The notes: a model not told the origin generated them from the letters alone. A stretch of DNA of 64,000 bases from Lachnospiraceae bacterium (GCA_022790855.1 JAAVYA010000006.1:62001-126000), one strand, 5' to 3'; positions 41,865-51,792 are shown, counted from the stretch's first letter. Numbers and translations are program-made.

Positions 41865-43052
41865 TCACTGGAAAAATACAGGTTCCTGATAGCCAAACCG
41901 TTTTCCGTAAGCCTCATAATCTTCTTTTGTCCTGCCTTCCTGCCATACGTTCAACACAACCTTCTCCCCACGGCCGCGAAGGTCATTCGCTTTTGCTATG
42001 GCTTCCTGTAAGCGGTCAGGAGTATAGATGATACAGCGGCAGCCTTCCGGCAGGGGAAGCATGATCTTCTGCCGGGATAATGCGGCCATTAACTGATCCA
42101 CCACCACGGCAAAGCCAATGGAGGGGGCATGTTTTCCAAAAAAAGGAAGAAGGTCATCGTACCGCCCGCCTTTTACAATAGGTTCTCCGCTGCCAAAGGT
42201 GTAGGCTGCAAAAATAATCCCCGTGTAATAATGAAAGCTGCTACTGATACCAAGCTCCAAAGATACATAAGAATCTGCGCCGTAATAGCCCAAAACCTGA
42301 TACAAAACCGCCAGCCGTTTGACGGCCGCCCAGAGCCGCGGGTAGGGCTCTGCCAGTTTTAAGACGTCCAAAAGCTGCCCGTTATTATCATAGAGAACTC
42401 CCAGGCAGCCAAACAGTGATTTCAATTCCGGCGCCATGGGAAGGGGGCCAACCAACTCTTCTACCCCGAAAAAGTTCTTGTTGGAAATCAAATCCAGGAG
42501 TTCTTCCTGGACGTCCTGGGAAAATCCGGCCTCCTGTATCAGAATCTTTAAAATATCTGCATGGCCAATGGTAATCTGAAACTCCTGTAATCCGGCGGCT
42601 TTCAGGGCATTTACTACAAGAGAGATAATCTCGGCATCCGCATCCACCGAATCATCTCCAATCAATTCGGCTCCCAACTGGGTAGATTCTTTTAAGCGGC
42701 CCTGGTAGCTGCTGTTATTGATAAAGGTATTTCCCTGATACCACAGGCGGATGGGCATGTCCTCCTGGGAAAAATATTTCGTTACGGCCCGGGCGATGGA
42801 CGGGGTGATGTCCGGGCGAAGCACCAGTGTATTTCCTTCCCGGTCAAAAAATTTATACAGATCTTTGGAGGGCGTCGTCCCGATTTCTTTTCCGAAAATA
42901 TCAAAAAATTCAAAGGTAGGGGTCTGGATCGCCCCATATCCGTATTGTTCCATCAGACGCTTCAGACGGTCCTGCAGCTCCATCTTCCGAGCGCATTCCT
43001 GATTATAAATATCCCGTACTCCATCCGGGGTATGTAATAAGCTGTGTGTCAT
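41865..43052 (-). CDS. hisZ: ATP phosphoribosyltransferase regulatory subunit HisZ
   Basis: A histidyl-tRNA synthetase paralogue that completes the short HisG and gives it histidine feedback control. The 395-aa protein keeps class II synthetase motifs 2 and 3 ('DREGNTLVLRPDITPSIAR', 'VKGGRYDDLLPFFGKHAPSIGFAVVVD') but not the anticodon-binding domain of true HisS. It is the first gene of the his operon and lies behind a consensus promoter. Confidence 0.96.
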   Translation of the reverse strand: MTHSLLHTPDGVRDIYNQECARKMELQDRLKRLMEQYGYGAIQTPTFEFFDIFGKEIGTTPSKDLYKFFDREGNTLVLRPDITPSIARAVTKYFSQEDMPIRLWYQGNTFINNSSYQGRLKESTQLGAELIGDDSVDADAEIISLVVNALKAAGLQEFQITIGHADILKILIQEAGFSQDVQEELLDLISNKNFFGVEELVGPLPMAPELKSLFGCLGVLYDNNGQLLDVLKLAEPYPRLWAAVKRLAVLYQVLGYYGADSYVSLELGISSSFHYYTGIIFAAYTFGSGEPIVKGGRYDDLLPFFGKHAPSIGFAVVVDQLMAALSRQKIMLPLPEGCRCIIYTPDRLQEAIAKANDLRGRGEKVVLNVWQEGRTKEDYEAYGKRFGYQEPVFFQ

Positions 43053-43111
43053 AACTGCTCCTTTTATTTCGTCACTTCAATGTGCTACCATGTAAAATCA
43101 AAACTCCACTC

Positions 43112-43140
43112 ATTATACAAAAACTCTGTTGCCTTGTCAA
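43112..43140 (-). promoter_or_regulatory. consensus promoter of the his operon
   Basis: On the minus strand TTGACA (plus 43135-43140), 17 bases, TATAAT (plus 43112-43117): a perfect sigma-A promoter. It overlaps the last codons of recU. The leader is only about 50 bases, with no T-box or his leader peptide that I can see. Confidence 0.9.
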
Positions 43141-43670
43141 CCTCTGGCATCTAAGTCCTGCTGGAGCCCTTCTAAGTAGGGGACAAGAACCCCTCCTCTG
43201 GAATGAAGAAAAAATTCCGGGGACAGCTCCTCGTACCGGAAGCTTTTCCGCCCACCGCCTTTTGCTCTCTCCCAGAATTCCATCAACCGTTTGTGCGGGA
43301 GATAGTAGAATTCATTGCGGTGGGAAAAAAATAGGATTAAGAAAGCAACGCCCCCCTGCTTTTCGAAGTTCTCCATAAACACAATCTGATGCTCATGGAC
43401 GTTTTGCAGAGGAAAGGCATCCGTATGGCATTCCTTGGCGTCAAAGCATACCGGAATGCCTTGGACGGCTCCGATGTAATCCACCGTACTCTTCTGCTCA
43501 AAATACGCCAGCGTAATGTGGCGGCTTTCTTTGTCGATCCGTATGGGGGTGATGGGGGTAGGAACCTTTTGAATCAAGGCAAGGCCGTTTTCCAGATACT
43601 TCTCATTGGTACGGTTTAAAAATTCTTCCAGGGTAGAGCCTCGAAGCCCTCTGGAATTCCAGGTGGGCAT
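43137..43670 (-). CDS. recU: Holliday junction resolvase RecU
   Basis: Resolves four-way junctions in Firmicutes. The 177-aa protein matches RecU: 'NSRGLRGSTLEEFLNRTNEKYLENGLALIQKVPTPITP', the catalytic part 'STVDYIGAVQGIPVCFDAKEC' (Asp/Glu-x-Lys with Asp in place of the more usual Glu) and 'NVHEHQIVFM'. The start at 43670 overlaps the stop of the phosphatase gene by one base. The pbp1 gene that often accompanies recU is not here. Confidence 0.95.
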   Translation of the reverse strand: MPTWNSRGLRGSTLEEFLNRTNEKYLENGLALIQKVPTPITPIRIDKESRHITLAYFEQKSTVDYIGAVQGIPVCFDAKECHTDAFPLQNVHEHQIVFMENFEKQGGVAFLILFFSHRNEFYYLPHKRLMEFWERAKGGGRKSFRYEELSPEFFLHSRGGVLVPYLEGLQQDLDARG

Positions 43671-44314
43671 CAGAGGATTCCTCCCCGCATATGTTTGGCA
43701 TGGTAATATAAGATCCGTTCCTTGATCATGGTAATCTCTCCTCCTGACACTTGGGCAAGATTGACGCTGCAGTTGGGCTGATGGATGTTCCAGTATTCTT
43801 CTAAGGGGAGCTTTCCTATTATACTAAGCAGCGCTCTGAGAATGGCGCCGTGGCATACTACTAAAGCCGCCTCGCATTGTCCCTCCAGGGGAAGGATGTC
43901 TTCCTTCAGAAACGCCCGGGTGCGGGAAAATACTTCTTTATAGCTTTCCGCCGTCCCCTGAGGGACATAATGAACGGGATCTTCAAAGCAAAGGTTAAAG
44001 TCATGATATTTGGGGTTTGTACGGACCTCTGAGAGGCGGACGCCTTCAAAAGAACCAAAGCTCATCTCCCGGATGGTCTCCCGGACCTTTAATTCTTCTT
44101 CTTTCACTCCCCCGATAATCCTTGCCGTCTCTCTGGCGCGGACATAAGGGCTTGTAAACACATGGTCAAAATGAATGCCTTCCGCCCGCATTCCATCCCT
44201 GGTCTGCTCTGCCAGGGCAATTCCATAATCGTTTAGGGGAATATCCGCAGAACCCTGGATGCGGCCTTGCTTGTTCCAGTCTGTTTCCCCATGTCTCATC
44301 ATATATAGCTTCAT
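43670..44314 (-). CDS. histidine phosphatase (phosphoglycerate mutase-like) family protein
   Basis: A 214-aa branch-1 histidine phosphatase with the catalytic 'MMRHGETDWNKQGRIQGSADIPLN' motif and the second His in 'ALVVCHGAILRALL'. The family includes cofactor-dependent mutases and many small-molecule phosphatases (GpmB/CobC-like); the substrate cannot be assigned. It overlaps the neighbouring pseudouridine synthase gene by 4 bases. Confidence 0.92.
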   Translation of the reverse strand: MKLYMMRHGETDWNKQGRIQGSADIPLNDYGIALAEQTRDGMRAEGIHFDHVFTSPYVRARETARIIGGVKEEELKVRETIREMSFGSFEGVRLSEVRTNPKYHDFNLCFEDPVHYVPQGTAESYKEVFSRTRAFLKEDILPLEGQCEAALVVCHGAILRALLSIIGKLPLEEYWNIHQPNCSVNLAQVSGGEITMIKERILYYHAKHMRGGIL

Positions 44315-45279
44315 ACCATTTCCTTCCTTTGTATTTCCGTGATGGCCCGCTGAAAGCTTTTGGGAAGAGGGGCGTTTATCACCGTCTGATCCGGCAGTTC
44401 CATCTGGCAGGCATACAATAGCTGGCTGTGAATATGACAGCTCTCCCGGAATCTGCGGTTGACGTCTGGATTCCCATATTTGGGATCTCCCACAATGGGG
44501 TGTCCCAATGAGGCCAAATGTGCCCGGATCTGATGGGAGCGCCCTGTGATCAGCTGCACGTTAAGGAGCGTGAACCCCGAAATGATTTTTTGGGGATGGA
44601 GGATCGTGCGGATGGGAACGCTGCCTTCTTCCGCTTCTTTTGTAACGACAACACGATTGGTGCCCTCGTCTTTTTTTAGCCAGTCCGTAAGCGTCTGTTC
44701 TTTTCGAATTTCTCCCACCGCCAGGCAGCCGTAATATTTGCCCAGTTCCCTCTGCTTTAACATATGAGACATTTGCTGCAGCCCCTTCATTGTCTTTCCG
44801 GCAGCCAGGATGCCTGAGGTATTCCGGTCTAAGCGGTTCACCACAGAGGGGGTAAAGGTGGCCAGTTCCTCTCTTGTTATGGCTTTTGTGTCCAGTAAGT
44901 AGCCGATGATATATTCATTGGCTGAGATATCGTCTGGCTTTGCTTTTTGGGACAACATGCCGGCAGGCTTATTGATAACCAGAAAATCCTTGGATTCGTA
45001 TAAGATTTCTAAATTGGCAACCGGATATTTTACGAAAGGATCTCCTTCTGCTTTCATGGGCCTTTGGAATTTCTCAATGGTCTCCTGGGATAAAAAGAGA
45101 GTCACCGTATCGCCAACATTCAATTTTTCGCCGCCGTCGGCTTTTTTCTCATTGAGCACAATATTCTTTTTTCGCAGCATCTTATAGAGGAAGCTGCCGG
45201 GAGCCTGGTTCAGCAGCTTTTTCAAATATTTGTCCAGACGCTGCCCGGCCTCATTTTCCCGAATCTGATATTGCCGCAT
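44311..45279 (-). CDS. RluA family pseudouridine synthase (RluC-like)
   Basis: Modifies uridines in 23S rRNA or tRNA. The 322 aa begin with an S4 domain ('GQRLDKYLKKLLNQAPGSFLYKMLRKKNIVLN') and carry the catalytic Asp in 'VVNRLDRNTSGILAAGKT', 'EILYESKDFLVINKPAGM' and 'LITGRSHQIRAHLASLGHPIVGDPKYG'. It is one of three pseudouridine synthases in the window. Confidence 0.94.
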   Translation of the reverse strand: MRQYQIRENEAGQRLDKYLKKLLNQAPGSFLYKMLRKKNIVLNEKKADGGEKLNVGDTVTLFLSQETIEKFQRPMKAEGDPFVKYPVANLEILYESKDFLVINKPAGMLSQKAKPDDISANEYIIGYLLDTKAITREELATFTPSVVNRLDRNTSGILAAGKTMKGLQQMSHMLKQRELGKYYGCLAVGEIRKEQTLTDWLKKDEGTNRVVVTKEAEEGSVPIRTILHPQKIISGFTLLNVQLITGRSHQIRAHLASLGHPIVGDPKYGNPDVNRRFRESCHIHSQLLYACQMELPDQTVINAPLPKSFQRAITEIQRKEMV

Positions 45280-45283
45280 AGGG

Positions 45284-47164
45284 TTACACCTTCTTTTTGT
45301 GAATGTTGCGGATGGTCTTTTTCTTTTTTGGCTTGGAAGCTGTGGGGGCAGAGGGGGGTTTTTGCCCCTTCCTTGGACGGATCAGGCATGTTTTGTCATA
45401 TCCGATCAGATCCGTGCGCTTTGCTTTTATAAGCGCCTCTTCCACCAGCGCGTAATTTTTGGGGTTACGGTACTGGATCAAGGCCCGCTGCATGGCTTTT
45501 TCGTGAGGATTTTTTGCCGTATAGACCGGCTTCATGGTTCTAGGATCCAGCCCCGTATAATACATGCAGGTGGACAAGGTGGAGGGGGTGGGATAAAAAT
45601 CCTGCACCTGCTGGGGCATATAGCCCAAGTCCCGCAGATATTCCGCCAGCTTTATCGCCTCCTTCAAGGTGGAACCGGGGTGAGAGGACATTAAGTATGG
45701 CACCAGATATTGCTTTTTCCCCAGTTGTTGGTTCATATCCTGATATGCCTTTGCAAAACGGCGGTACACAGACGCCTTTGGCTTTCCCATCTTGCTTAAC
45801 ACCTCATCGGAAATATGTTCCGGCGCTACCTTTAACTGTCCGCTGACGTGATGTTCGCATAATTCCCGAAGAAATGTCTGGTCTTTATCGTACATCAGAT
45901 AATCAAAACGAATGCCGGAACGAATGAATACTTTCTTTACCTTAGGCAGCTTTCTCAGCTTCCGGAGAAGGGAAAGGTAATCGGAATGATCAATCTTTAG
46001 ATTCTTACAGGGTTCCGGGAATAAGCACTGCCTCTTGGGACAGGCTCCCCGGGACAACTGGCCGCTACAGGCGGGAGATCTGAAATTGGCGGTAGGGCCT
46101 CCCACATCATGGATATATCCTTTGAAATCCTCCTCCCACACCATCTGTTCGGCTTCATTTAGAATCGACTCATGGCTTCTTGCCTGGATGATACGTCCCT
46201 GATGAAAGGTCAGCGCACAGAAATTGCAGCCTCCGAAGCATCCCCGGCTGCTAAGAAGGCTAAACCGTACTTCTTCAATCGCCGGCACTCCTCCCGCCGC
46301 TTCATAGCTGGGATGGTAGGTACGCATATAAGGCAGTGCATAGACATGGTCCATCTCCTGTTGGCTTAAAGGTTTTGCAGGAGGATTCTGCACCACAAAA
46401 CGCCCGTTTTCGTATTCCTCCGCCAGACGTTTTCCGGAACATGGATCGGTATTACAATACTGCATATAGAAGCTTTCGGCGTAGGTTTTCTTGTCTTTGA
46501 CCAGTTCTGAAAAGGATGGAAGGAACAAGGCGTCGTAGATGTCCTCTTTTTTTCTGGTAACATAGGCTGTTCCATCTATAAACGTGACATCCTGTATGGA
46601 AAGCCCGCTGTCTAATGCTTCTGCAGCCTCCACAATGCTGCGCTCTCCCATGCCGTATAACAGAAGATCCGCGCCGGAATCCAATAAAATAGAGCGTTTC
46701 AGCTGATCGGACCAGTAATCGTAATGAGCCAGGCGCCTTAGGCTGGCTTCAATGCCTCCTATTAGAATCGGAGCTTTGGGATACATGCGCCGGATCATAT
46801 TACAATAGACGATGGTGGCATGATCCGGCCGTTTTCCCATAACGCCTCCCGGGGTAAAAGCGTCCTTTTCCCTGCGTTTTTTGGAAACGGAATAATGATT
46901 CACCATGGAATCCATGTTTCCGGCTGTTACCAGAAATCCCAGCCGGGGGGCTCCGTAAATGGTAATACTCTCAGGATTCTTGTAATTTGGCTGTGAGATG
47001 ATTCCCACAGAATACCCCCTGGATTCCAGGACGCGGCTTATGATGGCATGTCCAAAAGAGGGATGGTCCACATAGGCATCCCCGATGACATAGACAAAAT
47101 CAAATTGTTGTATGCCGCTCTTTCTCATATCTTCCCGGCAAATTGGCAAAAATCCTTTTTTCAT
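45284..47164 (-). CDS. YgiQ family radical SAM protein
   Basis: Large radical-SAM family protein (626 aa) of unknown substrate. It has an N-terminal UPF0313 domain ('[27 protein letters not shown]', '[33 protein letters not shown]'), the cluster-binding '[20 protein letters not shown]' and '[18 protein letters not shown]'. A Lys-rich tail ends the protein ('[17 protein letters not shown]'). ATG 47164 overlaps the HAD gene stop (ATGA) and follows GGGAGG; the track start 32 codons earlier lies within that gene. Confidence 0.95.
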   Translation of the reverse strand: MKKGFLPICREDMRKSGIQQFDFVYVIGDAYVDHPSFGHAIISRVLESRGYSVGIISQPNYKNPESITIYGAPRLGFLVTAGNMDSMVNHYSVSKKRREKDAFTPGGVMGKRPDHATIVYCNMIRRMYPKAPILIGGIEASLRRLAHYDYWSDQLKRSILLDSGADLLLYGMGERSIVEAAEALDSGLSIQDVTFIDGTAYVTRKKEDIYDALFLPSFSELVKDKKTYAESFYMQYCNTDPCSGKRLAEEYENGRFVVQNPPAKPLSQQEMDHVYALPYMRTYHPSYEAAGGVPAIEEVRFSLLSSRGCFGGCNFCALTFHQGRIIQARSHESILNEAEQMVWEEDFKGYIHDVGGPTANFRSPACSGQLSRGACPKRQCLFPEPCKNLKIDHSDYLSLLRKLRKLPKVKKVFIRSGIRFDYLMYDKDQTFLRELCEHHVSGQLKVAPEHISDEVLSKMGKPKASVYRRFAKAYQDMNQQLGKKQYLVPYLMSSHPGSTLKEAIKLAEYLRDLGYMPQQVQDFYPTPSTLSTCMYYTGLDPRTMKPVYTAKNPHEKAMQRALIQYRNPKNYALVEEALIKAKRTDLIGYDKTCLIRPRKGQKPPSAPTASKPKKKKTIRNIHKKKV

Positions 47165-47811
47165 GAGGGAATCGCCTCCCGATAGTCGTGAATGTAAAAA
47201 TCCGCCAAGCGTTGTTTTTCTTGCCTGTACTCCGATGAAAATGCGTCTTCCACGGCGCAAACTGCCATTCCGGCACGTTTTCCGGCCAAAATCCCTGCCG
47301 GTACGTCTTCAAATACCAGACAGTCCTTAGGGAGGGTTTTAAGCTGCCTGGCGGCTTCTAGGTAGACGTCCGGCGCCGGTTTGCCGCGGTTTACGTCGCA
47401 GGAGGTCACCACAAGGCTGATATAGCGGTCCAAGCCCTGGGCTTTCATCAACGTATTTACCAGCTCTCTGGAATTGCTGGTGGCAATCCCCATGGGGATG
47501 TTTTGGGCCTTACAATGGAGCAAAAATTCTTCTGCGCCGGGCTTTAAAAATACTTCATGCTGGTATTTGTCCCGAGCCATTTCTGTCCAAATCTGTTTTA
47601 GCTCTTCCACCGTCTCGGAAAGATGAAAACGTTCAATACTGTAACAGGCCGTCTCGGTAAAGCTCATGCCTTCGATTTCTTTCTGATAGTCGTCCGGAAG
47701 GGCAATTCCTCTGGCTCCCAGAAATTCCAGATCAATCTCCTGCCACACCCACATGGAATCCACCAAAGATCCGTCCAAGTCAAAAATTACTGCTTTTTTA
47801 TGATGCAACAT
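47161..47811 (-). CDS. HAD family phosphatase, beta-phosphoglucomutase-like
   Basis: A 216-aa haloacid-dehalogenase hydrolase: motif I '[21 protein letters not shown]', motif II '[11 protein letters not shown]', motif III/IV '[16 protein letters not shown]' and '[19 protein letters not shown]'. Subclass I cap domain. The substrate is unknown; beta-phosphoglucomutase and small sugar-phosphate phosphatases share this layout. It overlaps the neighbouring RsuA-family gene by 25 bases. Confidence 0.93.
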   Translation of the reverse strand: MLHHKKAVIFDLDGSLVDSMWVWQEIDLEFLGARGIALPDDYQKEIEGMSFTETACYSIERFHLSETVEELKQIWTEMARDKYQHEVFLKPGAEEFLLHCKAQNIPMGIATSNSRELVNTLMKAQGLDRYISLVVTSCDVNRGKPAPDVYLEAARQLKTLPKDCLVFEDVPAGILAGKRAGMAVCAVEDAFSSEYRQEKQRLADFYIHDYREAIPS

Positions 47812-48524
47812 ATATTTTCCTCATTTTTTAATTGTGCAATTTCTTCCGGCGTCAAGGGACGGTACTGCCCAGGAGCCAGGGAATCATCCAAAGCCAGGGG
47901 GCCAAAGGAAACGCGTTTTAAATATTCCAGAGGATGCCCCAGCACATGACACATGCGTTTTATTTGATGGTATCGTCCTTCTGTAATGGTGAGCAACAGT
48001 TCCGAGGATTCCCCGGCGGATAAAATTTCAAGAAGCGCAGGTTTCGTGGGCTTTTCGTCTCCGATATCCAGACCCAGGCGGCAGAGATCTATCGCATCTT
48101 CCCTCACGCATCCCGACACCCTTACAAAATATGATTTCGGCACATGATGTGCAGGGGATAACAGGCGGTGGCTGAGCGCTCCGTCGTTGGTAATGACCAG
48201 CAGCCCTTCTGTATCGCGGTCCAGCCTTCCGGCGGGAAATAGATCGTCCCGCCTGCTGTCTATGTAATCCAATACGGTTTTGTGCTCCGAATCCCTGGTG
48301 GCGCTGACGCATCCGGCAGGCTTATTCAGCATGTAGTACTCATATTTTGTGTAAGCGACAGCTTTCCCCTGAAAAAGGATCAAATCTTCCCCAGGCGTTA
48401 CTTTCTGTTCCGGCCGCTTTTGTATCTGGCCGTTGACGGTTACCATCCCTTTTTTCAAATACTGCTTTACCTGGCTTCGGGTGCCGATTCCTGCGTCCGC
48501 CAGGTATTTATCCAATCTTATCAT
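47787..48524 (-). CDS. RsuA/RluB family 16S/23S rRNA pseudouridine synthase
   Basis: The 245-aa protein has an S4 domain ('IRLDKYLADAGIGTRSQVKQYLKKGMVTVNGQI') and the RsuA-type core with catalytic Asp in 'FPAGRLDRDTEGLLVITND', plus 'GRYHQIKRMCHVLGHPLEYLKRVSFGPL'. RsuA itself modifies U516 of 16S rRNA; the exact target here is not certain. ATG 48524 (after GAGGATGGT) is preferred to the track's TTG 48539. Confidence 0.93.
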   Translation of the reverse strand: MIRLDKYLADAGIGTRSQVKQYLKKGMVTVNGQIQKRPEQKVTPGEDLILFQGKAVAYTKYEYYMLNKPAGCVSATRDSEHKTVLDYIDSRRDDLFPAGRLDRDTEGLLVITNDGALSHRLLSPAHHVPKSYFVRVSGCVREDAIDLCRLGLDIGDEKPTKPALLEILSAGESSELLLTITEGRYHQIKRMCHVLGHPLEYLKRVSFGPLALDDSLAPGQYRPLTPEEIAQLKNEENICCIIKKQ

Positions 48525-48531
48525 ACCATCC

Positions 48532-49371
48532 TCAATCAAATATGTAGTTTAGCTTTTTGTCTTCCAGATACTGAAGTATGACATAAGGATTGATGCTCAT
48601 TTCTTCCCCGTCGGGCCGGTTGACATAAATCCCAAGGTGGAGATGTACATCAAAATTCCCCACCGTCCCTTCCACCTCGCTGTAGCCGCTGTCTCCCATA
48701 AATCCAATCCATTCCCCAGCCTTTATGGTGTCCCCCGGCTGAAAATCCCTGGCGTAATCATACAGATGGGCATAATAAAAATACCCGCCGTGGGGAGAAC
48801 GGATGCCCAGACGGTATCCGCCTTTGGTAAGCCATCCTACTTTTTCCACAACACCGTCTGTGATGCTGACAATGGGATATCTGCCTCTCTGGTTGACGCT
48901 GGCCATCAGATCCGTGCCCTCATGGCCCCGCTTCCCTCCAAAGGTGCGCTCATACATCCAGGAATCCACGTAGGAAACATTGGCGTCGCTGACAGAGGAC
49001 AAGGGTACGGGAAAATATTTCAGATCCTCCCAGACAGCCGAAAGATATCCGGTAAACACCTTACATTCTTCCGGTTTATATTCTTTTAACTGTCTGTAAT
49101 ACCATTCCAATTCTTTCTTTGATTCCGTTCCTGTGATCAAATAGGCGCTAAGATATTCCAGACAGGAGAGGCCGTCCTCTTTGCTTCCCCACTCTCGAAA
49201 GTCTGACAACAGCTCCAAAGAAATCTTATGTTCCCTGATTTTCTCCACCGTATCTTCCGTCAACAGCAGACGGTTCAGCTTTCCAAGGCTGCCGCAGTAA
49301 TCCTGCATCCAAAGGATGAATAGTACCGCTGCGGCAATGGAAATCAAGTAGGCAGCTCTCCTGTTTTTCAA
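48532..49371 (-). CDS. M23 family (LytM-type) membrane-anchored peptidase
   Basis: A 279-aa cell-wall endopeptidase candidate with an N-terminal membrane anchor (about residues 5-22, 'RAAYLISIAAAVLFILWM') and a C-terminal LytM domain. Zinc motifs are complete: 'RGHEGTDLMA' (HxxxD) and 'NFDVHLHLGIY' (HxH), so it is probably active rather than a degenerate regulator. Such proteins act in wall remodelling or in the spore envelope (SpoIIQ-like forms are usually degenerate). It is translated close to the pepD stop (1 base gap). Confidence 0.92.
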   Translation of the reverse strand: MKNRRAAYLISIAAAVLFILWMQDYCGSLGKLNRLLLTEDTVEKIREHKISLELLSDFREWGSKEDGLSCLEYLSAYLITGTESKKELEWYYRQLKEYKPEECKVFTGYLSAVWEDLKYFPVPLSSVSDANVSYVDSWMYERTFGGKRGHEGTDLMASVNQRGRYPIVSITDGVVEKVGWLTKGGYRLGIRSPHGGYFYYAHLYDYARDFQPGDTIKAGEWIGFMGDSGYSEVEGTVGNFDVHLHLGIYVNRPDGEEMSINPYVILQYLEDKKLNYIFD

Positions 49372-49372
49372 T

Positions 49373-50821
49373 TTATTTCGCCCTTCTTAAAAATTCCAGA
49401 ATTAAGTTCCACACGCGCTCTGTGGAGGAAATACTCAAGCGTTCCTGGGGGGTGTGTATGTCAAAATTATTGGGGCCGAAGGAAATACAGTCCAATCCCG
49501 CAAGCTTGCCGGAAAGCAGGCCGCATTCCAGGCCGGCGTGGATGGCTTCCATCTTGGGTTCTTTTCCAAACAAGTCCCGGTAGCATTCCGCCATCAGCTC
49601 CCGCAAGGGAGAGCTTTCTTGATACTCCCAGGCCGGATAATCCCCGGAACGAAGCGCAGTCCCGCCCAAAAACTCCGTCAAAAATTCCAGACGGTCAGCG
49701 GCTTCTATTTTACGACTGGTCACGCTGCTTCGGATAGAAGTATGCACGTTTAAAGCTTCTTTTGTAAGGAGCAGAATCCCTGGGTTTAACGACGTCTCCA
49801 CCAGGCCGGGTACGTCCAGGCTCATATGCTGTACACCGTAAGGAATACTCCGCAAAAACAGCAGTGTTTTCACAAATGAGCCGGAATCCAAAACATCATA
49901 TGTTCCATGCTCTAAAGGAGAGACGGCCATGGACAATCCGGGGTCAGATATATGATACTCCTTCTGAAGCGTCTGTTCCCAGGACAACAATGCATTCTTT
50001 AGAGCTTCTTCTTTTTCAGGCTCTATCACGACAGAAGCCTCCACTTCTCTTGGAATGGCGTTGTCCATAAGGCCGCCCCTGAGTTCTGCAAGGGAAATCC
50101 CCACCGTATCCTGAAGGGATTTTAAGATCCTTCCCGCCTCTACAATGGCGTTGGCTCGTTCCTTATGAATCTCAGCGCCGGAATGTCCTCCGGTAAGTCC
50201 GGTCAGCTTCCAGGAAATGCAAATCCCCTCCGCCTTCGTATAGGTAACCGGAATCTCACAGTCCATCCGAAGCCCCCCGGCGCAGCCTGCCAAAAACACC
50301 CCTTCTTCATCGGAATCAATATTCAAAAGCTTCCGGCCTTTGAGCATGGACACGTCAATGGAATTGGCTCCCAGCATCCCGGTCTCTTCATCTACGGTAA
50401 ACACCGCTTCAATGGGAGGATGGGGAATATCGCTGCTGTTTAAGATGGCAAGGGCATAAGCAAGGGCAATGCCGTCGTCGCCCCCTAAGGTGGTTCCTTT
50501 TGCTTTCAGGAAATCCCCGTCCACGTAAAGCTCCAGGCCGTCTTTGGAAAAGTCTATGTCTGCGTCCGCCTCTTTTTCACAGACCATGTCCATATGTCCC
50601 TGGATGATCACCGGATCTGACGTTTCATAACCTTTCGTCCCGTCTTTGAAAATAATCACATTATTGTGGTCGTCCTGACAATAGGAAAGGCCCCGCTCTT
50701 TGGCAAAGGAAACGCAATAGTCGCTGATTTCCTTTGTATTGCCGGAGCCGTGGGGGATCTTTGAGAGTTCCTCAAAATACTGAAATACTTGTTTTGGTTC
50801 CAAATTGTTACAAATATCCAT
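49373..50821 (-). CDS. pepD: aminoacyl-histidine dipeptidase (PepD/M20 family)
   Basis: Zinc dipeptidase that hydrolyses Xaa-His and other dipeptides. The 482-aa length and motifs fit: 'VIIQGHMDMVCEKEADA', 'GTTLGGDDGIALAYALAIL', 'FTVDEETGMLGA', 'AIHAGLECGLLSGK' and 'GPNNFDIHTPQERLSISS', which supply the metal ligands and general base. RBS AAGGAGGTAGAAT. It faces away from ylbJ, sharing a 47-base divergent region. Confidence 0.95.
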   Translation of the reverse strand: MDICNNLEPKQVFQYFEELSKIPHGSGNTKEISDYCVSFAKERGLSYCQDDHNNVIIFKDGTKGYETSDPVIIQGHMDMVCEKEADADIDFSKDGLELYVDGDFLKAKGTTLGGDDGIALAYALAILNSSDIPHPPIEAVFTVDEETGMLGANSIDVSMLKGRKLLNIDSDEEGVFLAGCAGGLRMDCEIPVTYTKAEGICISWKLTGLTGGHSGAEIHKERANAIVEAGRILKSLQDTVGISLAELRGGLMDNAIPREVEASVVIEPEKEEALKNALLSWEQTLQKEYHISDPGLSMAVSPLEHGTYDVLDSGSFVKTLLFLRSIPYGVQHMSLDVPGLVETSLNPGILLLTKEALNVHTSIRSSVTSRKIEAADRLEFLTEFLGGTALRSGDYPAWEYQESSPLRELMAECYRDLFGKEPKMEAIHAGLECGLLSGKLAGLDCISFGPNNFDIHTPQERLSISSTERVWNLILEFLRRAK

Positions 50822-50835
50822 ATTCTACCTCCTTA

Positions 50836-50863
50836 GCATATTTATGGCTTTCGTCCATATAAT
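50836..50863 (+). promoter_or_regulatory. sigma-E-like promoter for the ylbJ-like gene
   Basis: GCATATT (50836-50842), a 13-base spacer and CATATAAT (50856-50863) match the sporulation sigma-E pattern (about GNATATT-N13/14-CATACANT) with a single mismatch in the -10 element. Its 3' end is 5 bases from the annotated ATG, leaving almost no leader. Confidence 0.62.
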
Positions 50864-50868
50864 ATACT

Positions 50869-51789
50869 ATGAAAAAAATTGTGTATAGTATTATCTTATC
50901 CACTCTTGTATTTTACATACTGTGTTTCCCAAAAGACGCCATACAGGCGGCTTCCTTTGGGTTGGTGCTGTGGTATACAAAAATGCTGCCCACTCTGTTG
51001 CCTTTTGCCATTCTTTCTTATATATTTGTGGCTTCCGGCCTTTTAGAGACTCCCTGCCGCCTGCTTCACCGATGCATCAAATGGCTGATTCCCGTAAGCC
51101 CGGAAGGGGTATATCCACTGTTTGCAGGATTTTTGTTTGGTTTCCCTTTGGGAAGCAAGATTACGGCCCAGCTTGTGGAGGAAGGCCGCATGAGTTATGG
51201 GGAAGGCAATCGTCTGTTTGCCATATGCAACAACATAAGTCCTGTTTTTATCAGTGGTTTTATCCTCCAGACTTCCTTACAGCGCCCGGATTTAACTGCC
51301 AAAACATTGTTGATCCTCTATCTGCCGCCCTTGTTTTACTTTGTCATAACCGCACGGTTATTTCCCGGGAAAGAGGATGTTATGATACCGCAAAAAAAAG
51401 CGGCACCAAGATCTCAAATAAGCTTTAAAATCATCGATGCCGGCATTATGAGCGGTTTTGAAACTTTAACCAGGCTGGGAGGCTATATTATGCTGTTTGC
51501 CATCCTGTCCCAAATCGTCACAGTGCTCCCGTTTCAGAATCCTGCCCTCAGCAGCCTTCTTGTGGGTATCACGGAAATCACCAACGGAACCTCGCATCTT
51601 GCAAAAGCGCCTCTTCCCTTTCGGGAAATATACTTGCTGACGGTCTTTTGCACAGCATTGGGCGGGCTGTCCGGTTTTGCCCAAACGGCCTCCATGGTAC
51701 GAAAAGCGGGGCTTTCTATGGGGTCCTATGTAAAAACAAAGGTGATCTGCAGCCTGATGTCCGCAGCCTTAGCCGTTCTTCTGCCGTAA
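50869..51789 (+). CDS. ylbJ: YlbJ-like sporulation integral membrane protein (Gate domain)
   Basis: A 306-aa protein with about eight membrane helices and the nucleoside-recognition (Gate) pattern: 'MLPTLLPFAILSYIFVASGL', 'LFAGFLFGFPLGSKITAQLVEEG', 'ICNNISPVFISGFIL'. B. subtilis YlbJ is a sigma-E-controlled sporulation protein. A sigma-E-like promoter lies directly upstream. The usual start ATG 50869 has no ribosome-binding site and would be nearly leaderless; GTG 50881 is an alternative. The gene lies alone on the plus strand amid minus-strand genes. Confidence 0.85.
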   Translation: MKKIVYSIILSTLVFYILCFPKDAIQAASFGLVLWYTKMLPTLLPFAILSYIFVASGLLETPCRLLHRCIKWLIPVSPEGVYPLFAGFLFGFPLGSKITAQLVEEGRMSYGEGNRLFAICNNISPVFISGFILQTSLQRPDLTAKTLLILYLPPLFYFVITARLFPGKEDVMIPQKKAAPRSQISFKIIDAGIMSGFETLTRLGGYIMLFAILSQIVTVLPFQNPALSSLLVGITEITNGTSHLAKAPLPFREIYLLTVFCTALGGLSGFAQTASMVRKAGLSMGSYVKTKVICSLMSAALAVLLP

Positions 51790-51792
51790 GGG

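Noticed and set aside
43053-43136. T-box riboswitch or his leader peptide upstream of hisZ
   Set aside because: The leader is only about 50 bases, with no T-box sequence, no specifier stem and no run of His codons.
50922-51428. 168-codon plus-strand ORF in the ylbJ-like gene
   Set aside because: Out-of-frame shadow with unusual His and Cys content; the membrane-protein frame is clearly the coding one.
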